A DNA stretch of 64,000 bases from Mucilaginibacter boryungensis (GCF_015221995.1 NZ_JADFFM010000001.1:868001-932000); one strand, 5' to 3'. Positions 1 through 9,091 are shown, counted from the first letter of the stretch. Notes: a model not told the origin generated them from the sequence alone. A program made the numbers and translations.

Positions 1-2
1 AG

Positions 3-224
3 CTTGGAGAAAAGATATGGATAAACGCCTATTCAAATGATGTGCCTTGCTATGTTCCTTCGCGTAGGGCGCTGCACGAACCCAGATATGGCTACGAAGA
101 TGAAAGCTCAATGTACTACTATAATAAACCCTCGCGGTTTGCTGATGATGTTGAAGATAGGATCATTACAGCCGTACACGAGTTATTGCCGCATTACAAG
201 CCGGTAAAAAGGAGTTATAAATAA
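3..224 (+). CDS. C-terminal fragment of a neutral/alkaline ceramidase-like hydrolase
   Basis: The reading frame is open from the left edge of the window to a stop at 222-224, so the gene starts outside. The visible tail contains YSNDVPCYVPSRR, close to the YSNEVMCYIPS stretch near the C terminus of the complete ceramidase-like protein at 56742-58130, followed by a helical end typical of that family. These are secreted or periplasmic zinc hydrolases named after neutral ceramidase; in Bacteroidetes sugar loci their real substrate is usually unknown. The oxidoreductase at 245 starts 20 bp downstream on the same strand, so the two are probably co-transcribed. Signal peptide and catalytic residues lie outside the window and cannot be judged. 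Confidence 0.75.
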   Translation, partial: LGEKIWINAYSNDVPCYVPSRRALHEPRYGYEDESSMYYYNKPSRFADDVEDRIITAVHELLPHYKPVKRSYK

Positions 225-244
225 TTTTAATTGTCACTATCTAT

Positions 245-1330
245 ATGTCTAATAAAGCAGAAGTAATACGTGTGTTGGTGGTTGGGTGCGGAAACATGGG
301 CGCCAGTCATGCACAGGCTTATCATATACTGGATGGGTTTGAAATATGCGGACTGGTTTCTCCGGGAAAAAGCAAGGAGGCGCTGAACACCCAATTAGGA
401 GGCAACTATCAACTATTTGATGATTATGAAAAAGCTTTAGCGGCTACTATGCCTGATGCTGTCTGCATATCCACTTATCCGGATACTCACGAAAGCTACG
501 CAATAATGGCGCTGGAAAGAGGCTGCCATGTATTTATTGAAAAACCGGTTGCCGATTCGATTGCCGGTGCCGAACATGTGGCCGCGGCAGCGCATAAGGC
601 CGGAAAAAAGTTAGTAGTGGGTTATATTTTGCGTCATCATCCCTCGTGGGAGCGTTTTGTGCAGCTGAGCCAACAATTAGGTAAACCGCTGGTAATGCGC
701 ATGAACCTTAACCAGCAAAGCCACGGCTATATGTGGCAGGTACACCAAAACCTAATGAAAAGCCTTAGCCCGATAGTGGACTGCGGCGTGCATTATATTG
801 ATGTAATGTGTCAAATGGCGCGCTCAAAGCCGGTGCAGGTAAGTGCTATAGGGGCAAGGCTTACTAATGAGATACCCGAGGACAATTATAATTACGGACA
901 ATTACAGATACGTTTTGAGGACGGGTCGGTTGGCTGGTATGAAGCGGGGTGGGGGCCAATGATCAGTGAAACGGCTTTTTTTGTAAAGGATGTAATAGGG
1001 CCTAAAGGTTCCGTTTCCATTGTGGCTAAAGAAGCTGCCGGAACAGGTAAATCAGATACGGTGGCTTCACATACTAAAACGGAATCGCTTCGGTTTCATC
1101 ATGCTGATATTGATGTAAATAATGAGTTTATTAAGCAGGATACCTGGATAAACCTGGAAGACGAACCTGACCATCAGGAACTGTGTAACCGGGAACAGCG
1201 TTACTTTTTAAAAGCAATTCAGGATAATTTAGATTTAACCGACCATATAGCCGATGCAATAAACAGTTTGCGCATTGCCTTTGCCTGCGATGAATCTGTA
1301 AAAACCGGTAAAATAGTAACTTTACCCTAA
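245..1330 (+). CDS. Gfo/Idh/MocA family oxidoreductase
   Basis: A 361-residue, leaderless (cytoplasmic) NAD(P)-dependent dehydrogenase of the Gfo/Idh/MocA family. The Rossmann nucleotide motif is VVGCGNMG at about residues 12-19 and the family EKP motif (FIEKPVAD) is near residue 98. The C-terminal half is the mixed beta-sheet substrate domain, with the GVHYID stretch around 178 supplying the usual catalytic histidine. Members oxidise or reduce sugars, inositols and related polyols; the substrate here cannot be told. It closely follows the ceramidase-like fragment, so it is likely the distal gene of an operon starting outside the window. A perfect inverted repeat just after its stop probably ends transcription. 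Confidence 0.9.
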   Translation: MSNKAEVIRVLVVGCGNMGASHAQAYHILDGFEICGLVSPGKSKEALNTQLGGNYQLFDDYEKALAATMPDAVCISTYPDTHESYAIMALERGCHVFIEKPVADSIAGAEHVAAAAHKAGKKLVVGYILRHHPSWERFVQLSQQLGKPLVMRMNLNQQSHGYMWQVHQNLMKSLSPIVDCGVHYIDVMCQMARSKPVQVSAIGARLTNEIPEDNYNYGQLQIRFEDGSVGWYEAGWGPMISETAFFVKDVIGPKGSVSIVAKEAAGTGKSDTVASHTKTESLRFHHADIDVNNEFIKQDTWINLEDEPDHQELCNREQRYFLKAIQDNLDLTDHIADAINSLRIAFACDESVKTGKIVTLP

Positions 1331-1340
1331 TATGGATTAG

Positions 1341-1370
1341 ATAAGGGAATCGCGGTTACAATTCCCTTAT
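1341..1370. terminator. Bidirectional hairpin terminator between convergent genes
   Basis: A perfect 10-bp inverted repeat (ATAAGGGAAT and ATTCCCTTAT) with a 10-nt loop lies between the converging stops of the oxidoreductase at 245-1330 and the DUF1080 gene, overlapping the last codons of the latter. There is no long T-run, so efficiency is uncertain. Confidence 0.6.
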
Positions 1371-2093
1371 TCTGATATCTTTAAAGTAAGTTTTGCTTTT
1401 ATGATCCTGCAAACCTATTAAGCCTGTTTTTGCCATGCCGTAATCAGGAAAATCTTTCCATTTTTCAGCAGCTTTTTTCTCTTGCCATTCTTTATCCCAG
1501 GCCTTGAATTTCACAGTTAATTTTCCGTTCAGCCAGTATTCAACTTTACCTTTGTTAAATATAATGCGACTGGTGTTCCAGGTACCCGCAGGGTTCAGGA
1601 TTTTGTTTTCGGCAGGGTTATACATGGCATAATCAGCACCGGTTTTTTGCCATTCTTCTAATTTACCGGGGTAACCTATGTCATCAATCAATTGGTATTC
1701 GGGCGCCGTTTCCGATGGGCGTTTATATTTTGGACCTTCCACTACATGATAAAAAACACCGCTGTTACTACCCTTGTCTACTTTCCATTGCCAAACAAGC
1801 TCAAAGTTTTCAAATGAACGATCGGTAACAAGGTCGCCGGCGCCACTGGGGCCATTATATCCCAGGCAAACCATCGCGCGATCTTCTACTGTCCAGTTAT
1901 TGGGTGGCCCTATATGATTAAATAAATGCCAGCCGTTTAGGGTCTTTCCGTCAAATAAAGTGATCCAGCCGCCTTTACTGTTATTTTCCCATACAGGGGC
2001 AGGAAGTTTATGACGCGCCTGTGTATAACTACCCATCAATAAAAAAAGAATGGCCAGTAAATTAATGTTTCTTATTTTTCTGTTCGGTAACAT
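1356..2093 (-). CDS. Secreted DUF1080 (3-keto-disaccharide hydrolase domain) protein
   Basis: A single-domain DUF1080 protein (Pfam 3-keto-disaccharide hydrolase fold, a concanavalin-like beta-sandwich). Characteristic motifs are WITLFDGKTLNGWH near the N terminus, the GDLVTDRSFENFEL strand, the GSNSGVFYHV stretch, and a C-terminal GLIGLQDHKSKTYFKDIRIREL end. I chose the ATG at 2093 because it places a clean signal peptide (LLAILFLLMGSYTQA) at the N terminus; an in-frame start at 2141 adds 16 residues that break the leader. Family members cleave 3-keto-glycosides produced by Gfo/Idh or GMC-type dehydrogenases, which fits the several such enzymes around it. It diverges from the secreted oxidoreductase at 2303, with an operator between them. 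Confidence 0.85.
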   Translation of the reverse strand: MLPNRKIRNINLLAILFLLMGSYTQARHKLPAPVWENNSKGGWITLFDGKTLNGWHLFNHIGPPNNWTVEDRAMVCLGYNGPSGAGDLVTDRSFENFELVWQWKVDKGSNSGVFYHVVEGPKYKRPSETAPEYQLIDDIGYPGKLEEWQKTGADYAMYNPAENKILNPAGTWNTSRIIFNKGKVEYWLNGKLTVKFKAWDKEWQEKKAAEKWKDFPDYGMAKTGLIGLQDHKSKTYFKDIRIREL

Positions 2094-2195
2094 AATTTTT
2101 GTTTTAGCAGGTGAAAAAGGATCAATATTTAGTATAGGCATCAGCGTAGGCCCGTACTAAATTAATATAAAAAATGTAAATAAAAGAATTAATTA

Positions 2196-2216
2196 TATAT
2201 TCGTGTACGTAAACAA
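2196..2216 (+). promoter_or_regulatory. LacI-type operator overlapping a -7 box
   Basis: The 16-mer TCGTGTACGTAAACAA occupies 2201-2216 and is a near-palindrome centred on CG. It begins inside TATATTCG (2196-2203), a match to the Bacteroidetes -7 box TAnnTTTG with one change. It sits between divergent genes and most likely controls the oxidoreductase at 2303; it could also affect the DUF1080 gene. No good -33 TTTG is visible. Confidence 0.7.
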
Positions 2217-2302
2217 ACTATTGTGAAGCCATTTTTTGTATTGACCTTAGCATGTGTAAGCAGTACATGAATAAATCAAGTAACCAAATAAATCATAACC
2301 GA

Positions 2303-3667
2303 ATGTTTAAAGCATACCTATCTTTTATTACAATGGCAATAATGATATTTTCATTACAAGGATCGGCGCAAGCACAAAAAAAATACAAACTTTTAACCCT
2401 TGACCCCGGCCACTTCCACGCCGCACTGGTGCAAAAAACAATGTACCCGCAGGTAGATAAAGATGTGCACGTATATGCACCTGACGGGCCTGAATTAAAA
2501 GCACATTTGGCCCTTGTAGAAAGCTATAACCGGCGTAACACGGATCCGACACACTGGAACGAAATAGTATATACCAGGAATGATTACTTTAACAAGATGC
2601 TTAGCGACAAAGCAGGCAACCTGCTGGTGTTAGCGGGTAACAATAAAAACAAGACCAATTACATATTGCAATCTGTTGCTGCGGGTATTAACGTATTGGC
2701 TGATAAACCCATGGCTATTGATAAAACCGGGTTTGATAAACTGCAGCAAGCTTTTGCCCTGGCTGCTAAGAATAAAGTATTGATATATGATATTATGACT
2801 GAACGCTATGATATTACTAATATCATTCAGCGGGAATTGATGGGGATGTCTGGCGTGTTTGGGCACCTTGAGAAGGGTACGCCATTAAAACCGGCGGTTG
2901 TGAAAGAAAGCGTGCACCACTTTTTTAAAACGGTATCGGGGAAGCCGCTTACACGCCCTGCGTGGTATTTTGATACTGAGCAGGAAGGAAGCGGCATAGT
3001 TGATGTAACCACCCATTTGGTCGACCTGGTGAAATGGACCTGCTTTCCTGAACAAGTTATTGATTATAAAAAAGATATCCGTATCAGTTCGGCGAAACAA
3101 TGGGTTACCGAAATAAATAGGGCCCAGTTTGAAAAAAGTACACAATTAACGGAGTTTCCTGATTTCTTAAAAAAAGACGTAAAAAATGGAGTATTATATG
3201 TTTATTCGAATGGCGAAATGAATTACACCCTAAAAGGGGTTGCTGTTAAAATTACCGCTATCTGGAATTTTGAAGCCCCTGCAGGCGGCGGTGATACCTA
3301 TTATTCTTTAATTAAAGGCACTAAGGCTAACCTGATTATACGCCAGGGTGCTGCTGAAAATTATAACACCGTGTTATATGTTGAACCATTAAAAAAGACT
3401 GCCGGGTTTGCTAAATCGCTTGTAAAAGCTATTGGTGATATCGATAAAAAATTTCCGGGAGTAGCATTGGTACCAACCGAAAAAGGCTGGAAGGTGAATA
3501 TACCTGCGCAGTATAATATTGGTCACGAGGCCCAGTTTGCCGAAGTAACCAAACAGTATCTCAATTATTTGCAAGAGAGAAAAATGCCGCAATGGGAAAT
3601 TACAGATATGATAAGCAAATACTATACTACAATAAGTGCGCTTGAAAAATCTGAGAAGAAAAATTAA
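2303..3667 (+). CDS. Secreted oxidoreductase, Gfo/Idh-like with oxidoreductase C-terminal domain
   Basis: A Gfo/Idh/MocA-related protein of the putative-oxidoreductase C-terminal family (PF16490-like), predicted to be exported. The ATG at 2303 gives a proper signal peptide (MFKAYLSFITMAIMIFSLQG, then SAQAQ); an upstream ATG at 2252 would add 17 hydrophilic residues and is less likely. The first strand reads LLTLDPGHFHAALVQ rather than a GxGxxG loop, so cofactor binding is non-canonical. The family DKP motif is present (VLADKPMAID). The body contains a THLVDLVKW helix in the position of the catalytic motif. It is the first gene after the operator at 2201 and precedes the cytochrome c gene, suggesting periplasmic sugar oxidation. 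Substrate unknown. Confidence 0.75.
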   Translation: MFKAYLSFITMAIMIFSLQGSAQAQKKYKLLTLDPGHFHAALVQKTMYPQVDKDVHVYAPDGPELKAHLALVESYNRRNTDPTHWNEIVYTRNDYFNKMLSDKAGNLLVLAGNNKNKTNYILQSVAAGINVLADKPMAIDKTGFDKLQQAFALAAKNKVLIYDIMTERYDITNIIQRELMGMSGVFGHLEKGTPLKPAVVKESVHHFFKTVSGKPLTRPAWYFDTEQEGSGIVDVTTHLVDLVKWTCFPEQVIDYKKDIRISSAKQWVTEINRAQFEKSTQLTEFPDFLKKDVKNGVLYVYSNGEMNYTLKGVAVKITAIWNFEAPAGGGDTYYSLIKGTKANLIIRQGAAENYNTVLYVEPLKKTAGFAKSLVKAIGDIDKKFPGVALVPTEKGWKVNIPAQYNIGHEAQFAEVTKQYLNYLQERKMPQWEITDMISKYYTTISALEKSEKKN

Positions 3668-3711
3668 GATAACGTTTATTAGTACGTCGCAGTATTAATC
3701 TTAATTGAATT

Positions 3712-3769
3712 TTTGTATTGATTAATTATTTAACATATTTTCGTGTACGTACACGAAAATATGTTAAAT
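3712..3769 (+). promoter_or_regulatory. Promoter with LacI-type operator inside a 42-bp perfect palindrome
   Basis: TTTG (3712-3715) is followed after exactly 20 bp by TATTTTCG (3736-3743), a good Bacteroidetes -33/-7 pair. The operator TCGTGTACGTACACGA (3741-3756) is fully symmetric and overlaps the -7 box. The symmetry extends well beyond it: bases 3728-3748 are the exact reverse complement of 3749-3769. It drives the cytochrome c and amidohydrolase pair downstream. Confidence 0.85.
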
Positions 3770-3822
3770 TTGATTGTATAGCACAAAAATTAATTTAATA
3801 GTCAATTACTTAAGTAAATACA

Positions 3823-4320
3823 ATGAAAAAAATTGCCCTTGCCTTTATTATTATAGCTTCGTTTGGAAGATGTTCAGCACCCGGCGGCAATAAAACAGCA
3901 AAAGAAACTACAGCTGTAAATAATGAAGAGGGAAAGCTGGACAATTGGGATAGCATCCGTAAGGCAGATAGCATGAAAAGGTTAGGTTTTAAAATTGAAC
4001 CCCAAACCGATTCGGTGAAGAATATAACTGTTGTTCCGGATGAAAAGAAAATTACTGCAACAGCCGACCCTGTTGTTAAGGGACAGGCATTAATTGCTGC
4101 ATCGGATTGTTTAACATGTCATAAACTCGATAAGAAACTGATAGGTCCTGCCTATAAAGATGTGGCCAAAAAATATACGGATGCCGATGTGGCAAAACTG
4201 GCTGAAAAGGTAATTAGTGGTGGTGCAGGGAACTGGGGGGCAACGCCTATGATCCCACACACTGACCTTTCAAAAAATGATGCTACCGCGATGGTAAAAT
4301 ATATACTGAGCCTTAAGTAG
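3823..4320 (+). CDS. c-type cytochrome lipoprotein
   Basis: A 165-residue single-heme cytochrome c. The N terminus is a lipoprotein leader ending at Cys17 (FGRC). A low-complexity charged linker runs to about residue 85, then a class I cytochrome domain with heme-attachment motif CLTCH near residue 97 and a likely axial methionine in the TPMIPH segment near residue 145. Such small cytochromes accept electrons from periplasmic sugar dehydrogenases. The gene has its own promoter and operator at 3712-3769 and lies 22 bp before the Tat amidohydrolase, so the two probably form an operon. Partner enzymes may be the exported oxidoreductase upstream or the PVC-type dehydrogenase at 19415-21523; neither link is proven. 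Confidence 0.88.
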   Translation: MKKIALAFIIIASFGRCSAPGGNKTAKETTAVNNEEGKLDNWDSIRKADSMKRLGFKIEPQTDSVKNITVVPDEKKITATADPVVKGQALIAASDCLTCHKLDKKLIGPAYKDVAKKYTDADVAKLAEKVISGGAGNWGATPMIPHTDLSKNDATAMVKYILSLK

Positions 4321-4342
4321 AAACAACGAAAAAATTAATATA

Positions 4343-5284
4343 ATGGAAAGAAGGGAATTCCTGGTTGGTACCTCCGCTTTTTTGGCGGCCATGGCACTTA
4401 AAAATAAAGCGTTTGCCGTTGATGAAAGCTACCCGATCATCGACATTCACCAGCATACAGATTATATGGGCCGCACTAACGATCAATTGGTTAATCATCA
4501 GTTGAAGATGGGGGTAAGCAAAACCATTCTGCTACCATCAGGAAGCCCGGTAAACTATGGTTCAACACATTATGGCTATTCAAATGGCTTGCAGGCTAAA
4601 GCAACTGGTAACGAAGTTTGTTATGCATTGGCCCAAAAATACCCCGACCGTTTCTTATTTGGCGCTAACGAAGTGCCTGATGTTCCAAATGCGGCAAATG
4701 AAATAGAGAAATACTTAAAACTGGGGGCTTGTGTTATTGGCGAATCAAAATTTAACCTAGAATGCGACTCGCCTGAAATGCAACGCACTTATCAGATAGC
4801 GCAGGAATACAACGTGCCGATATTAATGCACTGGCAGTATAATATGTATAACCGTGGTTTCGAGCGTTTTCATAAAATGCTGAGCAAATATCATAAAGTT
4901 ACCTTTATAGGGCATTCGCAAACCTGGTGGGGCAATGTGGATAAGAACCTTACCAACCAAAATATACTATACCCCCAAGGCAAAGTAACCGATGGTGGCC
5001 TGACCACTAAATACTTAAATGATTATCACAACATATTTGCTGATATATCAGCCGGTTCAGGTTTGAAGTTTTTACTACGCGATGAGGATTATGCCAAGGG
5101 ATTTTTGAACAGGTTCCAGGATAAAATACTTTTTGGCAGTGATTGCTATGACCCCGATGCTACGGGCCCAACCTGCCATGGTTCAAATTTAATTGCTGCT
5201 ATCCGCAGACTTGCGCCAAGTGTTGATATCAGCCGTAAAATATTATATGGCAATGCCAGCAAGCTGTTCAAAATAACAGTATAG
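4343..5284 (+). CDS. Tat-exported amidohydrolase (amidohydrolase 2 family)
   Basis: A 313-residue metal-dependent TIM-barrel hydrolase of the amidohydrolase 2 group. The N terminus MERREFLVG followed by a hydrophobic alanine-rich segment is a twin-arginine leader. Metal ligands of the family are visible: the HxH of IIDIHQHTD (about residue 35), LMHWQY, FIGHSQTWW, and the late aspartate in LFGSDCYD. It is strikingly similar along its whole length to the protein at 39983-40948 (shared GANEVPDVPNA and RGFERxxxML segments), so the two are paralogs in the same predicted regulon. Likely a lactonase, decarboxylase or hydrolase acting in the periplasm; the substrate cannot be inferred. Confidence 0.85.
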   Translation: MERREFLVGTSAFLAAMALKNKAFAVDESYPIIDIHQHTDYMGRTNDQLVNHQLKMGVSKTILLPSGSPVNYGSTHYGYSNGLQAKATGNEVCYALAQKYPDRFLFGANEVPDVPNAANEIEKYLKLGACVIGESKFNLECDSPEMQRTYQIAQEYNVPILMHWQYNMYNRGFERFHKMLSKYHKVTFIGHSQTWWGNVDKNLTNQNILYPQGKVTDGGLTTKYLNDYHNIFADISAGSGLKFLLRDEDYAKGFLNRFQDKILFGSDCYDPDATGPTCHGSNLIAAIRRLAPSVDISRKILYGNASKLFKITV

Positions 5285-5324
5285 TGTACTGAACAGGTAA
5301 TTGATGGTAACTTGTTTAGATATC

Positions 5325-6686
5325 TTACATGCCGTCAGTCAAATGTTGCCATATTACCTCATAAACATCAACAGGGGTTACTTTGCCTTGTAGTTTATTT
5401 TCTGTAATGAGTACAGGTTTATACTGATCATCAATATTAGTCCTTCCGTGCGATCCTTTGATCAGGGTAGCATCCAGCGGGATCACATCCATCACATATC
5501 TAAGGCCCGCCTTTTTGCGTAATAATTTATAGCCAGCCCTTACTTTTGATGTCATAAACATTTCTACAGGATCGTATCCCGGCTTTTTATGGATATCAAC
5601 TACCCGTGCATAATCTGGCGCTTTGGCATCATCCAGCCAAAAATAGTAAGTGAACCAGCTCCCTTCAGCGGCTACTACTACAAGATCGCCCGCACGCTCG
5701 TGGTTAATATGATGTATAGCCTGTTCTTCACGGTCAAGCACCAATTCTACGCCCGGCACAGCTTTTAGCAGAGCTTTCACCTGTTCAGTAACAGATGGAT
5801 CGTTAATATAGATATGGGCAATTTGATGATCGGCTACGGCGAATGCTTTAGAAGCACCTGGATCAAGCAGTTCCAGGCCTCGTTCAATACGTATAGCCAA
5901 TAACCCGTTTTCGCGCAATACACGGTTTAAATGTACAGGGTTATTTACCGGGCTGATGCCATATTCAGACAACAAGATAACCCCCGCACCTTTCTTTTCA
6001 TAAAAAGTAACCACTTCCTGGGCAAGTGAATCAATCTCTTTAAGTTCGGTAGCTATTTTACTTTCATCGGGCCCAAACTTTTGCAGGCAATAATCTAAAT
6101 GCGGCAGATATATTAAAGTTAAAGTAGGGTCGTAAAGATCGTCGGTATACATAGCAGCGTCGGCTATCCACCTGCTGGATTTGATGTTTGCGCCAGGCCC
6201 CCAAAATTGAAACAGGGGAAACTGCCCGAACTTTTCCTGCAACACATCGCGCAATTCCGCCGGATGTGAATAGCAGTCTGGCATTTTACGGCCGTCAGCT
6301 AGATAGTTCGGCCTTGGTGTAACCGAATAATCGGCATTTGAATACATATTATACCACCAAAACATCATAGATGAGGTAAAGGAAGAGTCCTCTTTTTTAG
6401 CCCTGTCCCATATCTTATCGCCAATTACCAGTTTGTTAGATTGCTTCCAGAACTTCACCTCGCTATCTATACGGTCATACCAGCCGTTACCAACTATACC
6501 ATTATCAGCAGGATATTTCCCCGTAAGGTAAGCTGACTGCATCGATGTAGTTACAACTGGTAAAAGCGGTTCAATAACCGACATGTTGTTTTTTGCTATG
6601 TAATTTTTCAGGAAAGGGGTATGCTGGCCAATTACCGATGACGATAAACCTACAATATCAATAACAACTGTTTTATTCATAACCAT
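5325..6686 (-). CDS. eboF: EboF-like alkaline phosphatase-superfamily phosphodiesterase
   Basis: Last gene of the leftward ebo operon. The 453-residue protein belongs to the nucleotide pyrophosphatase/phosphodiesterase branch of the alkaline phosphatase superfamily. Metal and nucleophile positions fit: VIDIVGL near residue 9, the PVVTTSMQSAYLTG nucleophile-threonine segment near 43, LPHLDY near 194, LLSEYGIS near 238 (family SDHG; the D is replaced by E), VADHQIAH near 282 and GSHGRTN near 413. It has no signal peptide, so it is predicted cytosolic. The start lies 3 bp from the stop of eboE, showing tight coupling. Ebo genes are known from cyanobacteria, where the cluster is needed for export of scytonemin precursors; the role of this protein is not defined. 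Confidence 0.8.
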   Translation of the reverse strand: MVMNKTVVIDIVGLSSSVIGQHTPFLKNYIAKNNMSVIEPLLPVVTTSMQSAYLTGKYPADNGIVGNGWYDRIDSEVKFWKQSNKLVIGDKIWDRAKKEDSSFTSSMMFWWYNMYSNADYSVTPRPNYLADGRKMPDCYSHPAELRDVLQEKFGQFPLFQFWGPGANIKSSRWIADAAMYTDDLYDPTLTLIYLPHLDYCLQKFGPDESKIATELKEIDSLAQEVVTFYEKKGAGVILLSEYGISPVNNPVHLNRVLRENGLLAIRIERGLELLDPGASKAFAVADHQIAHIYINDPSVTEQVKALLKAVPGVELVLDREEQAIHHINHERAGDLVVVAAEGSWFTYYFWLDDAKAPDYARVVDIHKKPGYDPVEMFMTSKVRAGYKLLRKKAGLRYVMDVIPLDATLIKGSHGRTNIDDQYKPVLITENKLQGKVTPVDVYEVIWQHLTDGM

Positions 6687-6689
6687 AAA

Positions 6690-7892
6690 TTAGTTTGTCA
6701 GCGTTTGTTTAACCCATTCCATTTCCCTGATGATTGATTGGGTGAGTGGGATTTTTAACGCATCGGGTAATACACCCCAGGTATAAGTTTCTACCTCCAT
6801 ATGTGTGGTAAAAGGTTGCTGTATTTGTAACCCCAGCACCTCCACAATATCAGTCTGGGTTGATTGCAGTAAGCCAAAACTTTCTAAAAAAACCGGTACA
6901 TGGAAATGCGCACGCCATTCTGCCGCATCGTTGGTGGCTGCGAGGGCTTCAGGCAAATCGGGATAGCGTATTAGTGTATTATTCCCCATCCGGGCTATTA
7001 CCTGGTGCAGGTAAGTAGGTTCGTTAAACTTTTTAAACTCAGATAGTATTGCCTGTTTGTTTATAACATCCGCAAAAGTTGCTTTTAACGCCGCGCTGAT
7101 CTGTATCTTTCCCACCTTAATGTTCTTCTCTGCCAGCTCCTTTAATACCGCTGCATGTGGTTCGTAGCCTATGGCAAAGTGGCAAACATCGTAGCACAGG
7201 TTCACATGTTCTTTTATTATTTGCAGAGCTGTTTCTGCGGGTATCTGTAATTCCTTTTCAAATAACGCTGTCCCCTGCAATAGCAGTTCTTGTTCAAACC
7301 AATCAATAAACTCCCTGCCGGTTTCCAATATGCCATCGGGTTCGGGTTCAATATCCAAATGCAGCGTAACGCCGGTTTTCTGCTTAATGGCATATAGTTC
7401 GCGGACTACACGCAATATATTGCTGGTTGCTGTATGCGTAGCTTCTTGCAAAGCCGCCTTGCTATGGAACCAATGTTTATAGCTTAGCGGGGAAGTAGAA
7501 ATTCCTCCTTCCATACCTTCCGGTAGTAACTCAGCCAAAATAGTAAAAAGCCTGATGGTATAATCAACGCGCTCGGCGGTTGTCCAGTCGGGGGCATGTA
7601 CCTGATCTTTAACTATCACATCATGGAAGCCTCCATAGGGAAACCCGTTCATAGTAAATACGTAACCGCCGGTATCCTGTAACCATTTCTTAAAAAGTGG
7701 CAGGGTATCCCCTTCTAAAATTTCTATACTTGCAACATTTGATAAGCGCAGTCCAACACCCATATGCTCCTGTGGCGATAACTGCTGCTTTATCGCGGGA
7801 AAACTATCTTTCAATAACGAAAAATGATTGGTCCAACTTTCGCCGGGATATATATTGGTACAATAGGTTAAATGGCCAGTGGCAAGTTTCAT
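6690..7892 (-). CDS. eboE: EboE, metabolite traffic protein (xylose isomerase-like TIM barrel)
   Basis: A 400-residue protein matching the EboE family by context and by its opening KLATGHLTYCTNIYPGESW. The fold resembles sugar phosphate isomerase/epimerases: conserved acidic and histidine residues in LHLDIEPEPDG (near 180), LCYDVCHFAIGYE (near 240) and KIQISAALK (near 268) would line a metal site. No leader or membrane segment. Its ATG overlaps the TGA of eboD by four bases, a typical translational coupling. Function in the family is inferred from linkage to secondary-metabolite export; the reaction is unknown. Assignment is confident because it sits between recognisable EboD and EboF. Confidence 0.82.
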   Translation of the reverse strand: MKLATGHLTYCTNIYPGESWTNHFSLLKDSFPAIKQQLSPQEHMGVGLRLSNVASIEILEGDTLPLFKKWLQDTGGYVFTMNGFPYGGFHDVIVKDQVHAPDWTTAERVDYTIRLFTILAELLPEGMEGGISTSPLSYKHWFHSKAALQEATHTATSNILRVVRELYAIKQKTGVTLHLDIEPEPDGILETGREFIDWFEQELLLQGTALFEKELQIPAETALQIIKEHVNLCYDVCHFAIGYEPHAAVLKELAEKNIKVGKIQISAALKATFADVINKQAILSEFKKFNEPTYLHQVIARMGNNTLIRYPDLPEALAATNDAAEWRAHFHVPVFLESFGLLQSTQTDIVEVLGLQIQQPFTTHMEVETYTWGVLPDALKIPLTQSIIREMEWVKQTLTN

Positions 7893-9064
7893 ACGGTATG
7901 TTTTACAGAATGTATACCTTGTAGTTCTGCCAGTTGCCTGCCAGCACGCTGTAATAAATTTATGTCAATTTCGTGTACCTCTTCACCCCGGCCAATGGCA
8001 TTTAACAGCATAATGGTCAGCTGCCCGCCCAGGTGTTCACGAAATTCTTCCAGCCCTGCTATAATCGGGCTGTTAGCCTCGTCAACCTGTAATAAAGGGT
8101 GAGCTATTTCGAAACCGATATTTTGGAGGGTTTGTATCACCCGGTCACTTTCGATAGTTGAGATGCGGCCGGATAGATTGGAGTAAACCGTGTCCAGTGC
8201 AATACCCATGGCAACCGCTTCCCCGTGGCGTATCTCAAAATTGCTTAGATATTCCAGTTTATGCGCGCTCCAATGGCCAAAATCAAGTGGGCGTGATGAC
8301 CCGTTTTCAAATGGATCGGCCCCCGCGATATGTTCCATATGCAACTGCGCGCACCGCCATATCAAATGGTTCATGGCAGCCATATCCCGCTTTACCAGCG
8401 CAGTTGTATTTTCTTCAATCCATTCAAAAAAAGCCGCGTCCTTTAATAAGGCAACTTTTATGGCTTCTGAAATACCCGAACGCCAGTCACGGTCGGAGAG
8501 GGTTGTTAAAAACTGTTCATCGTTAAAAACTACAGATGGCGGAGCAAACGTGCCCAAAAAGTTTTTTTTATTGAAGAAATTGATCCCGTTCTTTACGCCG
8601 ATGCCCGAATCATTTTGCGAAAGCACGGTAGTAGGGATGCGGATATGCTTTATACCACGGTGCGCTATTGTGGCTGCATAGCCAACCATATCCAGCACTG
8701 ACCCACCGCCAATAGCTGCGATGTATGAGTGCCTGTCGATACCGTAAGTATTAACAGCTTCTATTACACTATTTAAATGATCAATATCGTTTTTAACATC
8801 TTCGCCGCCCGGCACAATTAAAATATCGGGAATGAGTTTAACAGCGCTATGATATGAGAAATAATGCTTTATATCTGCAATTAAATGAGGGTGTGTATCA
8901 CTAACGCCTTTATCAACAACAAAAAATATTTTGCGTAATGATGCGGCTTTACCAAATCCTGACAGGAAATCATTTAACAGGGGATTGGTTGTGTTAAAGA
9001 TGCCCGCGGTAAAGTAAACCTGGTATTCAAATTTTATAGTGAACGATTGGGATAATTGCTTCAT
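7889..9064 (-). CDS. eboD: EboD, sugar-phosphate cyclase (3-dehydroquinate synthase-like)
   Basis: A 391-residue member of the dehydroquinate synthase superfamily. The NAD-binding loop is GGGSVLDMVGY (near 115), and the three zinc ligands are recognisable: E in GISEAIKVALLKD (near 192), H in LDFGHWSAHKLE (near 263) and H in IRHGEAVAMG (near 278). The wording of these motifs (SVLDMVGY, DFGHWSAHKLE) is that of the EboD group rather than of housekeeping AroB, so it probably makes a cyclitol rather than dehydroquinate; this is inference. The gene overlaps eboE by four bases and follows eboC by 27 bp. Within the operon it is the clearest committed biosynthetic enzyme. Confidence 0.85.
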   Translation of the reverse strand: MKQLSQSFTIKFEYQVYFTAGIFNTTNPLLNDFLSGFGKAASLRKIFFVVDKGVSDTHPHLIADIKHYFSYHSAVKLIPDILIVPGGEDVKNDIDHLNSVIEAVNTYGIDRHSYIAAIGGGSVLDMVGYAATIAHRGIKHIRIPTTVLSQNDSGIGVKNGINFFNKKNFLGTFAPPSVVFNDEQFLTTLSDRDWRSGISEAIKVALLKDAAFFEWIEENTTALVKRDMAAMNHLIWRCAQLHMEHIAGADPFENGSSRPLDFGHWSAHKLEYLSNFEIRHGEAVAMGIALDTVYSNLSGRISTIESDRVIQTLQNIGFEIAHPLLQVDEANSPIIAGLEEFREHLGGQLTIMLLNAIGRGEEVHEIDINLLQRAGRQLAELQGIHSVKHTV

Positions 9065-9091
9065 GTATAATATAAAGAACCGTATAATTTA

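Noticed and set aside
8190..8681. 163-codon open frame antisense to eboD
   Set aside because: Lies entirely within a well-supported gene on the other strand and its product resembles no protein family.
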